IMG/VR virus record: IMGVR_UViG_3300033153_005330
Span: 1 to 37,243 of that record
DNA length: 37,243 bases
From: a virus
Direction: 5' to 3' (one strand)
Part shown: positions 6,997 through 13,776 of the stretch, one piece after another
Layout: each line of letters opens with the position of its first letter
Numbering within the stretch: position 1 is the stretch's first letter
Program-made: the position numbers and the translations under genes
Notes under the pieces: model-generated
The model's database searches: none
The model's input: only the letters and a program-made list of their open reading frames with translations
Told to the model about the DNA's origin: nothing

Positions 6997-7208
6997 AAGA
7001 ATTCATAGACAGCAGGCTCGATGGCAGATGCTACTGCGAAGTAACTGATACAGAGCTAATGATTAACTACTCTGGCGAGTGGCCGACACAAGTGCCATTA
7101 TTGGATATGTCTGGAGATGATGATATGCAGCTATATGTAGAGCTAATGGGCGATCGTGCTCTGAGGCTGAAGATTGATATCATATCTGGCGGGAAGGTAA
7201 ATTTGTGA
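6984..7208 (+). CDS. Hypothetical protein
   Basis: A 74-residue acidic protein (C-Y-C near residue 18, then G-D-D-D-M). The ATG lies inside the end of the methyltransferase gene, and GGGAGGG just upstream serves as ribosome binding site. No family recognised. Confidence 0.6.
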   Translation: METLEEFIDSRLDGRCYCEVTDTELMINYSGEWPTQVPLLDMSGDDDMQLYVELMGDRALRLKIDIISGGKVNL

Positions 7209-7567
7209 CGGCAGTCAGACGCGAACCATTGCCAGTCATCACGATCGAGTTCGGTGACGGGAGAGTGCTTAGGGGGATTGTGTAAGAATATTTAATAGAG
7301 ACAAGCTTCGATCGAGAAAGCGTTTGGCATCACTCTGACGAATATCAAATTATTAGCTGTGGCAATAAGATAATCACAGGCAGCTTTACAATGGCTAGTA
7401 TGGAAATCAGCGAAGCTAAAGACGTAGTCGCTGACATTGAAGCCTTCGAGCTCTCTGGGATCTGGGAATGTCCGTACTGTGGTAAAGTGAATGTACACGA
7501 CGCGGCTAAATGCTGGGATGGCGCAAGCGGCTGTCAGGCGAATAGGCCGATAATTTATAGGAGATAG
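7205..7567 (+). pseudogene. Zinc-ribbon gene with internal stop
   Basis: GTG at 7205 opens a frame overlapping the previous stop (GTGA). It runs 26 codons, meets TAA at 7283-7285, then stays open in the same frame to TAG at 7565-7567. Both sides look like protein: V-I-T-I-E-F-G-D-G-R-V-L-R before the stop, and a beta-rich segment, an amphipathic helix and W-E-C-P-Y-C-G-K ... C-W-D after it. The downstream part has no good start before ATG 7391, which lacks a ribosome binding site. The simplest reading is one 120-residue zinc-ribbon protein broken by a nonsense change, a base error or read-through. Confidence 0.55.
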
Positions 7568-7568
7568 T

Positions 7569-7859
7569 ATGCCAATCATTACAATTACTGAATACAAGTT
7601 CCCTGACGGCGAGAGGCGTAGTAAAATCATCCTTGTCGATCAACCTGCGCTTGACGCCTGGGAGGCATTGAAAAAGCATGGGTGCTCAATAGGATACGAG
7701 GACAATGGACATGTCGTATATGCAGACGTAGTTGTGGACGCAACGGATGATATGATAGCGAACACAATTTTCATATTCTCAACCAAGGCATATTTTAGCG
7801 AGCGCGTATCAAAGATGCTCGTCAAGGCTCTTGAGATTTACAGTGAGCGCTATGACTAG
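7569..7859 (+). CDS. Hypothetical protein
   Basis: A 96-residue protein starting at ATG 7569 with AGGAG upstream. The N-terminal half is beta-like (P-I-I-T-I-T-E-Y-K-F-P-D-G-E), the C-terminal half helical. No family recognised. Its end overlaps the phosphoesterase gene by eight bases. Confidence 0.6.
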   Translation: MPIITITEYKFPDGERRSKIILVDQPALDAWEALKKHGCSIGYEDNGHVVYADVVVDATDDMIANTIFIFSTKAYFSERVSKMLVKALEIYSERYD

Positions 7860-8412
7860 ATGGGTTACTTCTGATTCTCACGCAGGCCACCTCAACATCA
7901 TTAAGTACTGCAATCGCCCATTCGAAGACGTGGAGCATATGAATGAGGTGCTTGTCAGTAATTGGAATGAGCGAGTAGATGGAGATGACACTGTCTATCA
8001 TCTAGGAGACGTGACGCTCAGCGGCGCTAAGTATGCTACAGAGTTCTTCTCGCAGCTGAATGGGCACATCATTGTACTGGCGAATCGAAAGCACCATGAC
8101 AAATACTGGCTTGCTGATTTCAAACCGTATGATATGTATAGCAAAAGTGGGTACGCGGTGCAGCTTGCCGAGCCACTTATGTCACTTGAGCTTCCTGAAT
8201 ATGCAGAGCAAGGATACCCAAAGACGCTTGTACTTTGTCATTTCCCCTTAGCAAGATGGGATAGATCGCACTACCGCTCATGGCACGTCCATGGGCATTG
8301 TCACGGAATGTATCAAGGCCCACCGCGATCAATAGATGTTGGAGTAGACTGCACCTACTACAACCCGCTATCATTCGGCGAGATAGCGCAAATGATGCTC
8401 AAATATGATTGA
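7852..8412 (+). CDS. Calcineurin-like phosphoesterase
   Basis: A 186-residue metallophosphoesterase of the short phage/bacterial kind. Visible metal-site motifs: S-D-S-H-A-G-H at 7-13, Y-H-L-G-D-V at 49-54, C-H-F-P-L at 129-133, and V-H-G-H-C-H at 146-151. The third canonical motif, GNHD, is replaced by A-N-R-K-H-H-D at 77-83, so a core Gly is lost and the Asn-His spacing is altered. Substrates of this subgroup are mostly unknown. ATG 7852 fits the family N-terminus; the earlier 7831 start adds seven residues foreign to the family. It overlaps both neighbours by eight bases. Confidence 0.85.
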   Translation: MTRWVTSDSHAGHLNIIKYCNRPFEDVEHMNEVLVSNWNERVDGDDTVYHLGDVTLSGAKYATEFFSQLNGHIIVLANRKHHDKYWLADFKPYDMYSKSGYAVQLAEPLMSLELPEYAEQGYPKTLVLCHFPLARWDRSHYRSWHVHGHCHGMYQGPPRSIDVGVDCTYYNPLSFGEIAQMMLKYD

Positions 8413-8866
8413 GATATTACACTCATCAGACGAGGACTTCATAATAGGAGATTCCTACCTGAAGTCTGACTTCCTTAATTGGGCGGACTCAAATGATGTC
8501 CCAAGTGGTATTATCATTCTCGTCGGAAGGCGCTTGTTCCTGACAGTGAGCATTGACGGCGATATCCATCTACAGCAAATCAAGACTGCCGGAGATCCAG
8601 TAAGTATATTGCAATTCGCGCAGACATACACGGGCAGCGGAGTACGTATGCGGCCTAGCGACACAAGGATTGTCATACTGCATTATCTGTCTGAGTATTG
8701 CTTAGAGCACAATCTGGCACCAAGGAATATGAGAATAGCAAGTGATCTCGGCATTATCGGAACTTCTGTATCTCAGCACATTACAGGACTAATAAAGGAC
8801 GGCCTAGTTGATATGGACCATTACATCACAGATCTCGGCAGGCGCGTGGTAGAAGACCTATGCTAA
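8405..8866 (+). CDS. Winged-helix DNA-binding protein
   Basis: A 153-residue protein. The N-terminal 80 residues are unrecognised and beta-rich. Residues 85-150 look like a winged helix resembling the LexA N-terminal domain: a first helix I-V-I-L-H-Y-L-S-E-Y, M-R-I-A-S-D-L-G-I, the recognition-like V-S-Q-H-I-T-G-L-I-K-D-G-L-V, then a short wing. This makes it the best candidate regulator in the left arm, possibly acting at the class A or class B boxes. That assignment is inference only. It overlaps both neighbours by 7-8 bases. Confidence 0.65.
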   Translation: MIEILHSSDEDFIIGDSYLKSDFLNWADSNDVPSGIIILVGRRLFLTVSIDGDIHLQQIKTAGDPVSILQFAQTYTGSGVRMRPSDTRIVILHYLSEYCLEHNLAPRNMRIASDLGIIGTSVSQHITGLIKDGLVDMDHYITDLGRRVVEDLC

Positions 8867-9189
8867 TCGCGAGGATCTACGTTAACGAGCGGCAGATAGA
8901 CAGCATCTATATCAAGAACATTTCTGGGGACTTGGATGGAGAATGCGAATACAAGATTGTAGGCACTGACGAAGTCATCATACATAACCGCCCAGACGGG
9001 TACAAGAAATTGCTAGCTGAGGCGCTAAGGAGGCTGGACACAGTTGATAACCAAGGCTCTACTGGTCATGATATTGACCTCTGGGATAGCATCGCAGTAT
9101 TCACGGGGAGTGATGGAGGCGGTTGTGAGGACTCGGCAGGCTGGGCTCACGGCGTACTCATTGCCGACGCAGATACCCAGCATAGTTGA
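8860..9189 (+). CDS. Hypothetical phage protein
   Basis: A 109-residue frame. The first 65 residues (I-Y-V-N-E-R-Q-I-D-S-I, then Y-K-I-V-G and N-R-P-D-G-Y) look like a small phage family about 75 residues long. The last 40 residues overlap, in another frame, the start of the next and better conserved gene and have no family-like look. The real product may be this long simply because an earlier stop was lost. Confidence 0.55.
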   Translation: MLIARIYVNERQIDSIYIKNISGDLDGECEYKIVGTDEVIIHNRPDGYKKLLAEALRRLDTVDNQGSTGHDIDLWDSIAVFTGSDGGGCEDSAGWAHGVLIADADTQHS

Positions 9190-9430
9190 TGGATTCATAG
9201 CAGTAGTTGATTGTCGGAGAATTGGCGAAATCGTCAGAGTGCGGTATAATGAATACGACGAATACTTAATGATTGCAGACTGCTCTGGACATCAGGAGAC
9301 AACTAATTGGATGAAGAGGAACAATATCATTATGGAAGTTGGTTACGAGACAGCGCTGAGGTGGGGAGTAGTTGGTAGAGGAGCGAAAGTGTCGATTATA
9401 TATGAGGCGTACGGATATGAATTCGAATAG
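9068..9430 (+). CDS. Conserved phage hypothetical protein
   Basis: A 120-residue protein. The segments Y-S-R-G-V-M-E-A-V-V-R-T-R, D-G-F-I-A-V-V-D-C, I-A-D-C-S-G-H and Y-E-T-A-L-R-W-G-V-V-G-R-G-A-K-V-S-I-I match a phage family I recognise but cannot assign a function. I chose ATG 9068, which gives the expected short N-terminus; TTG 9044 adds eight residues. The overlap of about 120 bases with the gene at 8860 is far longer than the 4-14 bases seen elsewhere. Confidence 0.7.
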   Translation: MILTSGIASQYSRGVMEAVVRTRQAGLTAYSLPTQIPSIVDGFIAVVDCRRIGEIVRVRYNEYDEYLMIADCSGHQETTNWMKRNNIIMEVGYETALRWGVVGRGAKVSIIYEAYGYEFE

Positions 9431-9443
9431 GTGAGGTAGTTAA

Positions 9444-9758
9444 ATGGCAGTGCTTATAGTTTTATTTCTTCTAGGATTTACTGTGGTGGTAGTCGGAATG
9501 TCAGAGGATGAGGACACCGTAGTGTTTATTGGCGCTTTGGCAATCATCATATGCATGCTTTGTGTTAAGAATGCGTTAGAGCTTAGTGCAATAGATTACA
9601 CATTAGCAAAACAATGTAAAACGGCTGGCTACAAAAACTTTGAGTTCAATGGCGACGATATGCAATTCTACTGTGTTGGGAACGATCTACCAGAGCGCAC
9701 TGTACTTGAGGTCTACGAGATGAATACTGAATTCCAGGAAAGGATTGCAGAGAAGTGA
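9444..9758 (+). CDS. Membrane protein, tandem paralog 1
   Basis: A 104-residue protein with two N-terminal transmembrane segments (about 3-19 and 26-43) separated by S-E-D-E-D-T. A soluble tail follows with K-Q-C-K-T-A-G-Y-K-N-F-E-F, F-Y-C-V-G-N and L-P-E-R. GAGGTAG lies upstream of ATG 9444. The tail aligns with that of the next gene, so the two are a tandem duplication. Function unknown. The paired Cys (in KQC and FYCV) could form a disulphide if the tail is outside the membrane. Confidence 0.65.
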   Translation: MAVLIVLFLLGFTVVVVGMSEDEDTVVFIGALAIIICMLCVKNALELSAIDYTLAKQCKTAGYKNFEFNGDDMQFYCVGNDLPERTVLEVYEMNTEFQERIAEK

Positions 9759-10063
9759 TAGTACTGTCTATGGCATTGTTTGTATTTATGGCCTCAATAA
9801 TATTCCTAGATGATGAATTGATACAGCTAGTGATTGGGGCTATCGGTGTCTTGGTTACATGCTGGTTTATCTTATACGCGCGGCCAATAGAGCAAATCAA
9901 AAAGGAGCTGCTATACACTTGCAATACTGCTCAATATAATGGCTACGAATATTCGGATGGTGAATTCTTCTGCGTGAATAACAACGGCGAGCGGGTAAGC
10001 GCTCGCGCTGTATATGACGCTCGTGAGAAATACATTCAAATGGTAATTAAGGAGACAGAATAA
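9755..10063 (+). CDS. Membrane protein, tandem paralog 2
   Basis: A 102-residue protein starting with GTG in a GTGA overlap with paralog 1. It has the same plan: two hydrophobic helices (about 2-17 and 24-43) split by D-D-E, then a tail with Y-T-C-N-T-A-Q-Y-N-G-Y-E-Y, F-F-C-V-N-N and E-R. The shared tail pattern is C-x-T-A-x-Y ... F-x-C-V-x-N ... E-R ... V-Y. It overlaps the next ATG by one base. Confidence 0.65.
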   Translation: MIVLSMALFVFMASIIFLDDELIQLVIGAIGVLVTCWFILYARPIEQIKKELLYTCNTAQYNGYEYSDGEFFCVNNNGERVSARAVYDAREKYIQMVIKETE

Positions 10064-10425
10064 TGTACATTGATACCGAAGAGATTATCGCTAGCGCGGC
10101 AGCAGTTGGGCTTGTCGTATTTCTGGTAGCCCTAGTAGCGCTCTTGGCACTCTCTGCAGTCTGGTCTGCATTTCCAGTAACTACGGCTACTATCGCCGTT
10201 GCTGATAAAGAGTTCGCCGACGACACATACTTAATCTGGTCTGATTCTGGAGATGTATACCGCGTTGACGACTCAGTATTATCTGGTCGCTACGATAGCT
10301 CAAATGATTATTTCCGAATCAAGATTGGGTCTACATACGACGTGGTGCTCAGGGGAAGGCGTGTGCCAGTACTCTCGATGTATCCCAACATTGCAGAATT
10401 CACGCTTGTCGGCACAGGCGAATAA
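10063..10425 (+). CDS. Membrane protein, DUF1523-like
   Basis: A 120-residue protein with one strong transmembrane helix (about 10-34, Ala/Val/Leu-rich) and a beta-rich outer domain. The segment D-V-Y-R-V-D-D ... V-V-L-R-G-R-R-V-P-V-L-S-M-Y-P-N-I resembles DUF1523 proteins, which have a membrane anchor and an invariant R-x-P-x-L-S-x-x-P-N ending. Function is unknown. It is the third membrane protein in a row, so this is a small membrane-protein cassette. Confidence 0.6.
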   Translation: MYIDTEEIIASAAAVGLVVFLVALVALLALSAVWSAFPVTTATIAVADKEFADDTYLIWSDSGDVYRVDDSVLSGRYDSSNDYFRIKIGSTYDVVLRGRRVPVLSMYPNIAEFTLVGTGE

Positions 10426-10761
10426 ATGTCTGGCAATGTAATTGTAGTAATATGCACATTCAACTATCGTCTGTGGGAAAAGAATCTGCATAAGCTCCCT
10501 GTAATGAGCAAGCTCGCAGGATACGCAGGACACAACGCCGAGAGCCCGCTAGAGAACTTTTATGCGTGCGACAAGTATCTTGGCGTTAATGCATTTGAGG
10601 GATGCCTTGTGCGTCTGTGCGACAAGTACGAGCGCATTAGACATCTACGAGAAGACTCTGGGAATGATAAAGTAAATGAGTCTATAATTGAAACCGCGAA
10701 TGATCTAGTTGCCTACGCATTGATAGCAACTATTCTTTACATAGAGAATGGATATGCATAA
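10426..10761 (+). CDS. DUF1599/Nmad1-like protein
   Basis: A 111-residue protein in which residues 38-105 follow the DUF1599 (nucleotide modification associated domain 1) pattern: S-P-L-E-N-F, a middle helix with V-R-L-C-D-K-Y-E-R-I, and the C-terminal helix T-A-N-D-L-V-A-Y-A-L-I-A. This all-alpha domain is found in phages next to nucleotide-metabolism genes and may act on nucleotides; its reaction is not established. It starts directly after the preceding stop. Confidence 0.65.
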   Translation: MSGNVIVVICTFNYRLWEKNLHKLPVMSKLAGYAGHNAESPLENFYACDKYLGVNAFEGCLVRLCDKYERIRHLREDSGNDKVNESIIETANDLVAYALIATILYIENGYA

Positions 10762-11119
10762 GCATCGTATCATAGTAGCTGGCGGTAGGAAGTTTGATGA
10801 CTTCTGGTTGCTACGCGACACGCTCGACAATCTAACGCAGAATCTAGACAAAAATGACATCGAGGTAGTCAGTGGTTGTGCAAGTGGCGCAGATAGCCTC
10901 GGCGAACTGTGGGCAGAGGAGTTTGATGTCGAAGTGGCTAGATTCCCGGCAGACTGGAATGCTCACGGCAAGGGGGCTGGCTATATACGCAATCGTAAGA
11001 TGGCGGAATATGCAACGCACCTTATTGCATTTTGGGATGGTAAATCTAGAGGGACGCATAACATGATCTTAATTGCACGAGAATATAGCCTGAAAGTGAG
11101 AGTGATACGATATGAGTGA
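10748..11119 (+). CDS. SLOG-family protein (DUF2493)
   Basis: A 123-residue Rossmann-like protein of the SLOG superfamily. R-I-I-V-A-G-G-R-K-F at 7-16 and V-S-G-C-A-S-G-A-D at 41-49 are the two nucleotide-binding loops. Further on, A-D-W-N-A-H-G-K-G-A-G-Y-I-R-N-R-K-M and A-F-W-D-G-K-S-R-G-T are family hallmarks. SLOG proteins bind nucleotide-derived ligands; phage members of this small type have no proven substrate. It overlaps the previous gene by 14 and the next by 8 bases. Confidence 0.85.
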   Translation: MDMHKHRIIVAGGRKFDDFWLLRDTLDNLTQNLDKNDIEVVSGCASGADSLGELWAEEFDVEVARFPADWNAHGKGAGYIRNRKMAEYATHLIAFWDGKSRGTHNMILIAREYSLKVRVIRYE

Positions 11120-11291
11120 CTGTGATACAATCAAGACGCTGTATGACCACTACGGAAAAGTTATTAGATACGACACCTTATTCAAGTTCTTTGAAACATT
11201 TGACAGAGGAACTGGCATGTATATGCGCAGCGACGCACTCGTGGGACCAGAAAAAGGGCATGATCCATTCATGAGATCTGCGCCCGAGTGA
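11112..11291 (+). CDS. Small ORF before sulfatase-like gene
   Basis: A 59-residue frame whose ATG overlaps the end of the SLOG gene. It contains K-V-I-R-Y-D-T-L-F-K-F-F and D-A-L-V-G-P-E-K-G and ends abruptly at TGA 11289-11291. The next gene lies in another frame, is open from just after a TGA at 11272-11274 and lacks a proper N-terminus. A frameshift between about 11260 and 11291 would join the two. This may be the N-terminal piece of a broken gene or a separate small gene. Confidence 0.45.
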   Translation: MSDCDTIKTLYDHYGKVIRYDTLFKFFETFDRGTGMYMRSDALVGPEKGHDPFMRSAPE

Positions 11292-11334
11292 GCCTAAGTT
11301 CTCCTGGCAAAATCTTGGTTGGGATACCTGGGAT

Positions 11335-11943
11335 ATGTCAGCGACACACGGTGCAGGAGATGCCAAGAAGCTTGTAAAAGAATGGGATCGCACTGGGACT
11401 GCCCATCTATTCTATAGGACAATGCATTTCCCGTTTGGTATGACTGACCCCGTAGCGTTGAGGCATCTTGAGCTCCATGAGTTCGCAGAGCTTGAGGCAG
11501 GATACGAGAGGAGATTGCAACTACTTGACAGGCACCTAGAGCCATTGCTAGATCTTGACGTACCGATCATTATCACTGGAGATCATGGAGAAGACTTCTA
11601 TGAGCCAGAACTAATGCATATGCATCACCACAATCACAGCGACGAAGTTCTTAGAGTGCCGTTCTTCGGTAGAGGATTTGAGTACGCTGGCACAACTCCT
11701 ATCATTAACAAACATGCTCTGAGAATCTTACGTAATGAGCCGTTCGAAATATCAGATACAATTAGGATATGGAGTGAAGGGCCATTTGATGGAGAGTGGA
11801 AGTATATCGTTATAGACGAGAAGGGAAAAACAATTATCACAAGTAATGGCATGCGACACGAGGCAGAAGACGATCGCGTATACACAAATTGCTCTGACCA
11901 TTCCAAGTTAAACGCTAGACTGAAAGCACTGGGGTATTTATGA
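11335..11943 (+). CDS. Sulfatase-like metalloenzyme, C-terminal part
   Basis: A 202-residue protein resembling the C-terminal half of alkaline-phosphatase/sulfatase superfamily enzymes. I-I-I-T-G-D-H-G-E at 78-86 supplies the usual Asp-His metal ligands, and a His-rich stretch at 95-101 followed by L-R-V-P-F-F matches the H...VP element. The N-terminal part of such enzymes, with the first Asp ligands and the Ser/Thr/Cys nucleophile, is absent here and not evident in the 59-residue frame before. In-frame coding-like sequence (F-S-W-Q-N-L-G-W-D) extends upstream of ATG 11335 to 11275. Most likely a truncated or frameshifted gene. It overlaps thyX by four bases. Confidence 0.55.
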   Translation: MSATHGAGDAKKLVKEWDRTGTAHLFYRTMHFPFGMTDPVALRHLELHEFAELEAGYERRLQLLDRHLEPLLDLDVPIIITGDHGEDFYEPELMHMHHHNHSDEVLRVPFFGRGFEYAGTTPIINKHALRILRNEPFEISDTIRIWSEGPFDGEWKYIVIDEKGKTIITSNGMRHEAEDDRVYTNCSDHSKLNARLKALGYL

Positions 11944-12752
11944 AAGTGACGCTGTGGGCAATCCAGCCAGATATGGAACTTGACAAGAAGCATCTGATTG
12001 CAGAGGCGGCCCGTGTATGCCATGCGTCAGTTGGAGACGACGATGACGAACTCCTTAGCAAGCTCGTTGAGTGGGTGCACTTGTCGCCATTCGAGCATGG
12101 CGTATGGTGTAAGCATATGTCTGGGTTCGGAGAAAGTCTTTATCGTAGTATGTGGCATAGCGGGTATAAGTATGGTGCCGATATCACAATGGATGGGTAC
12201 GCTCCGCCAGTAATGAGTATTAATGGCAGGGTATCTATGGAGATAGGTAAGGAGCTGCCAAAGGAAGACGGATCATTTCTCACATTCGACGATCTATCAG
12301 ACACAGAGATGATGATACACGGCGCCGTCACATTCTACATAGAAGGCATAAGCAGAGCTTGTAGCCACCAGCTCGTTAGGCACAGGGCGGCCTCTTTTTC
12401 CGAGCGCTCAATGAGGTACTGTGATACAAGCGAATCTGGAGCAGTGTGCCCTCAAGGGCTAGATAGCCAGCAACAAATTCTCTTTGATGGGGCGACCAGT
12501 GACGCATTTACTGTTTATTCAGAGCTCTTGCTTTTAGGTATTAACAAAGAAGATGCTAGAGCAGTACTACCAATATCAACAAAGACAAATATCGTAGTCA
12601 CAATGAAAGTTCAATACTTCAAGCACTTCCTAGAAATGCGTACCACAAAACATGCTCAAGAAGAGATCAGGAACTTGGCATTTGAGATGGCGCGTCTAGC
12701 TAGGGAGGCAAACAGCTTCTTCGATTGGGGGTTCGCGAATGGGCAAGCGTAG
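11940..12752 (+). CDS. thyX: Flavin-dependent thymidylate synthase
   Basis: A 270-residue ThyX. The family signature RHR-x7-S is present at 147-157 and continues to M-R-Y at 158-160. H-x2-L-V just before it and the C-terminal F-K-H-F-L-E-M-R-T-T, A-Q-E-E-I-R segment are also typical. It makes dTMP from dUMP with FAD, NADPH and methylene-tetrahydrofolate. Together with the class II reductase downstream it lets the phage make dNTPs for itself. The length is within the normal range (220-280). ATG 11940 overlaps the previous stop (ATGA), and the end overlaps the next gene by 14 bases. Confidence 0.95.
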   Translation: MKVTLWAIQPDMELDKKHLIAEAARVCHASVGDDDDELLSKLVEWVHLSPFEHGVWCKHMSGFGESLYRSMWHSGYKYGADITMDGYAPPVMSINGRVSMEIGKELPKEDGSFLTFDDLSDTEMMIHGAVTFYIEGISRACSHQLVRHRAASFSERSMRYCDTSESGAVCPQGLDSQQQILFDGATSDAFTVYSELLLLGINKEDARAVLPISTKTNIVVTMKVQYFKHFLEMRTTKHAQEEIRNLAFEMARLAREANSFFDWGFANGQA

Positions 12753-13641
12753 ACATAAGGCAAGAGTAACTAGACAGGACATACAAGAGCTGTACGTCAA
12801 CGAGCGACTCCCTCTGAGAGAAGTTGCCGCAAAGCTCAATACCACTCAGACAACCATAATGAACAAGGTGCGTGAGTATGGATTTGAGCTCAGGGACAAA
12901 AGCTCAGCAAGGTTGCTAGCCATAGACACTGGAAGAATCGTATACCCGCGCAAGCACCACTTCGACAAAACATTCTTCGACGAGATTGGCCATGAGCAAG
13001 CATATGCAATGGGTATAATCTGGGCGGGAGGGTACATAGCAGAGAACGGGCTAAACATAATGTGCGGAGATTCCAGCGTTGACGTATGCTCTAAGCTAAA
13101 AGAGCTCCTTGGGATGGACCCTCTCCCATATTACATAGACTCCACAAAGCAAACGCCGATGTGGAACTCAGTAGTTACTAGCGCGGACTTGAGACGTAGG
13201 CTAATGGAGCTCGGGCTACAATACGGATCACATGCATACATTGCGTTGCCAAAATTACCAGACGAACTACACGCAGACTTCGTGCGCGGGTGGTGGGAAA
13301 GGAGAGGATTCTCTGCAGTATCTAACAGAATTCTTACAAAGCTAAACCCAATGGCGTTTCCAGACACAGAGATGTTCTATTGGAACACGGGCATTTTCTA
13401 CAGCTCGTTTGAGCACACTGACGATATCGAGAGGGCTTACCATGTCTTGTACGACGGGTTGCACCCAAGGCTATTCGTTCCCAGAAGAAGAGATATGTTT
13501 ATTGAAAGTGAAACTGCTAGAGCAAAAGATAAAGATCTTAGAGAGCTGTATAATGCACTCGTTGACTTACCGATCACTCCCGACAGATCCACTTCAGATA
13601 TTCATACGTGGGAGGGCACCGTACTTACTGGAAAGATTTGA
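12739..13641 (+). CDS. Degenerate LAGLIDADG endonuclease relative
   Basis: A 300-residue protein. Residues 8-55 form a helix-turn-helix (L-R-E-V-A-A-K-L-N-T-T-Q-T-T-I). Residues 88-260 have the layout of a LAGLIDADG endonuclease: a first motif Y-A-M-G-I-I-W-A-G-G-Y at 89-99 and a second F-V-R-G-W-W-E-R-R-G-F at 181-191, spaced as in a two-motif monomer. The acidic residue that ends each motif in active enzymes (A-D-G, G-D-G) is missing from both: Gly in the first, Arg in the second. Cleavage is therefore doubtful. It could bind DNA as a regulator or be decaying. It begins inside thyX. Confidence 0.6.
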   Translation: MGKRRHKARVTRQDIQELYVNERLPLREVAAKLNTTQTTIMNKVREYGFELRDKSSARLLAIDTGRIVYPRKHHFDKTFFDEIGHEQAYAMGIIWAGGYIAENGLNIMCGDSSVDVCSKLKELLGMDPLPYYIDSTKQTPMWNSVVTSADLRRRLMELGLQYGSHAYIALPKLPDELHADFVRGWWERRGFSAVSNRILTKLNPMAFPDTEMFYWNTGIFYSSFEHTDDIERAYHVLYDGLHPRLFVPRRRDMFIESETARAKDKDLRELYNALVDLPITPDRSTSDIHTWEGTVLTGKI

Positions 13642-13674
13642 ACGGAGTAGGAACACTGATTAGATTTAATCGAA

Positions 13675-13709
13675 TTAACGTTCACAAAGCTTGATAGATT
13701 TGTTACAAT
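13675..13709 (+). promoter_or_regulatory. Class B promoter, copy 1
   Basis: TTAACGTT at 13675-13682, 21 bases, TACAAT at 13704-13709 with TGT before it. A fair -35, TTCACA, also lies at 13681-13686 with 17-base spacing. The predicted start is near 13716. It drives the Nudix and ribonucleotide reductase genes. Confidence 0.65.
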
Positions 13710-13722
13710 AGTAGTGTTATCA

Positions 13723-13749
13723 GGGCGGTATCATTCAACGATGCCGCCC
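13723..13749 (+). promoter_or_regulatory. 5'-leader stem-loop
   Basis: GGGCGGTATC at 13723-13732 pairs with GATGCCGCCC at 13740-13749 (ten pairs, one G-U) around a seven-base loop. It begins about seven bases after the predicted transcription start and is followed by ATATTTTA. It could stabilise the mRNA or act as an attenuator. It buries the ATG at 13741, which supports 13777 as the real start of the next gene. Confidence 0.6.
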
Positions 13750-13776
13750 ATATTTTACCCCTCAAAGGACAGACAA

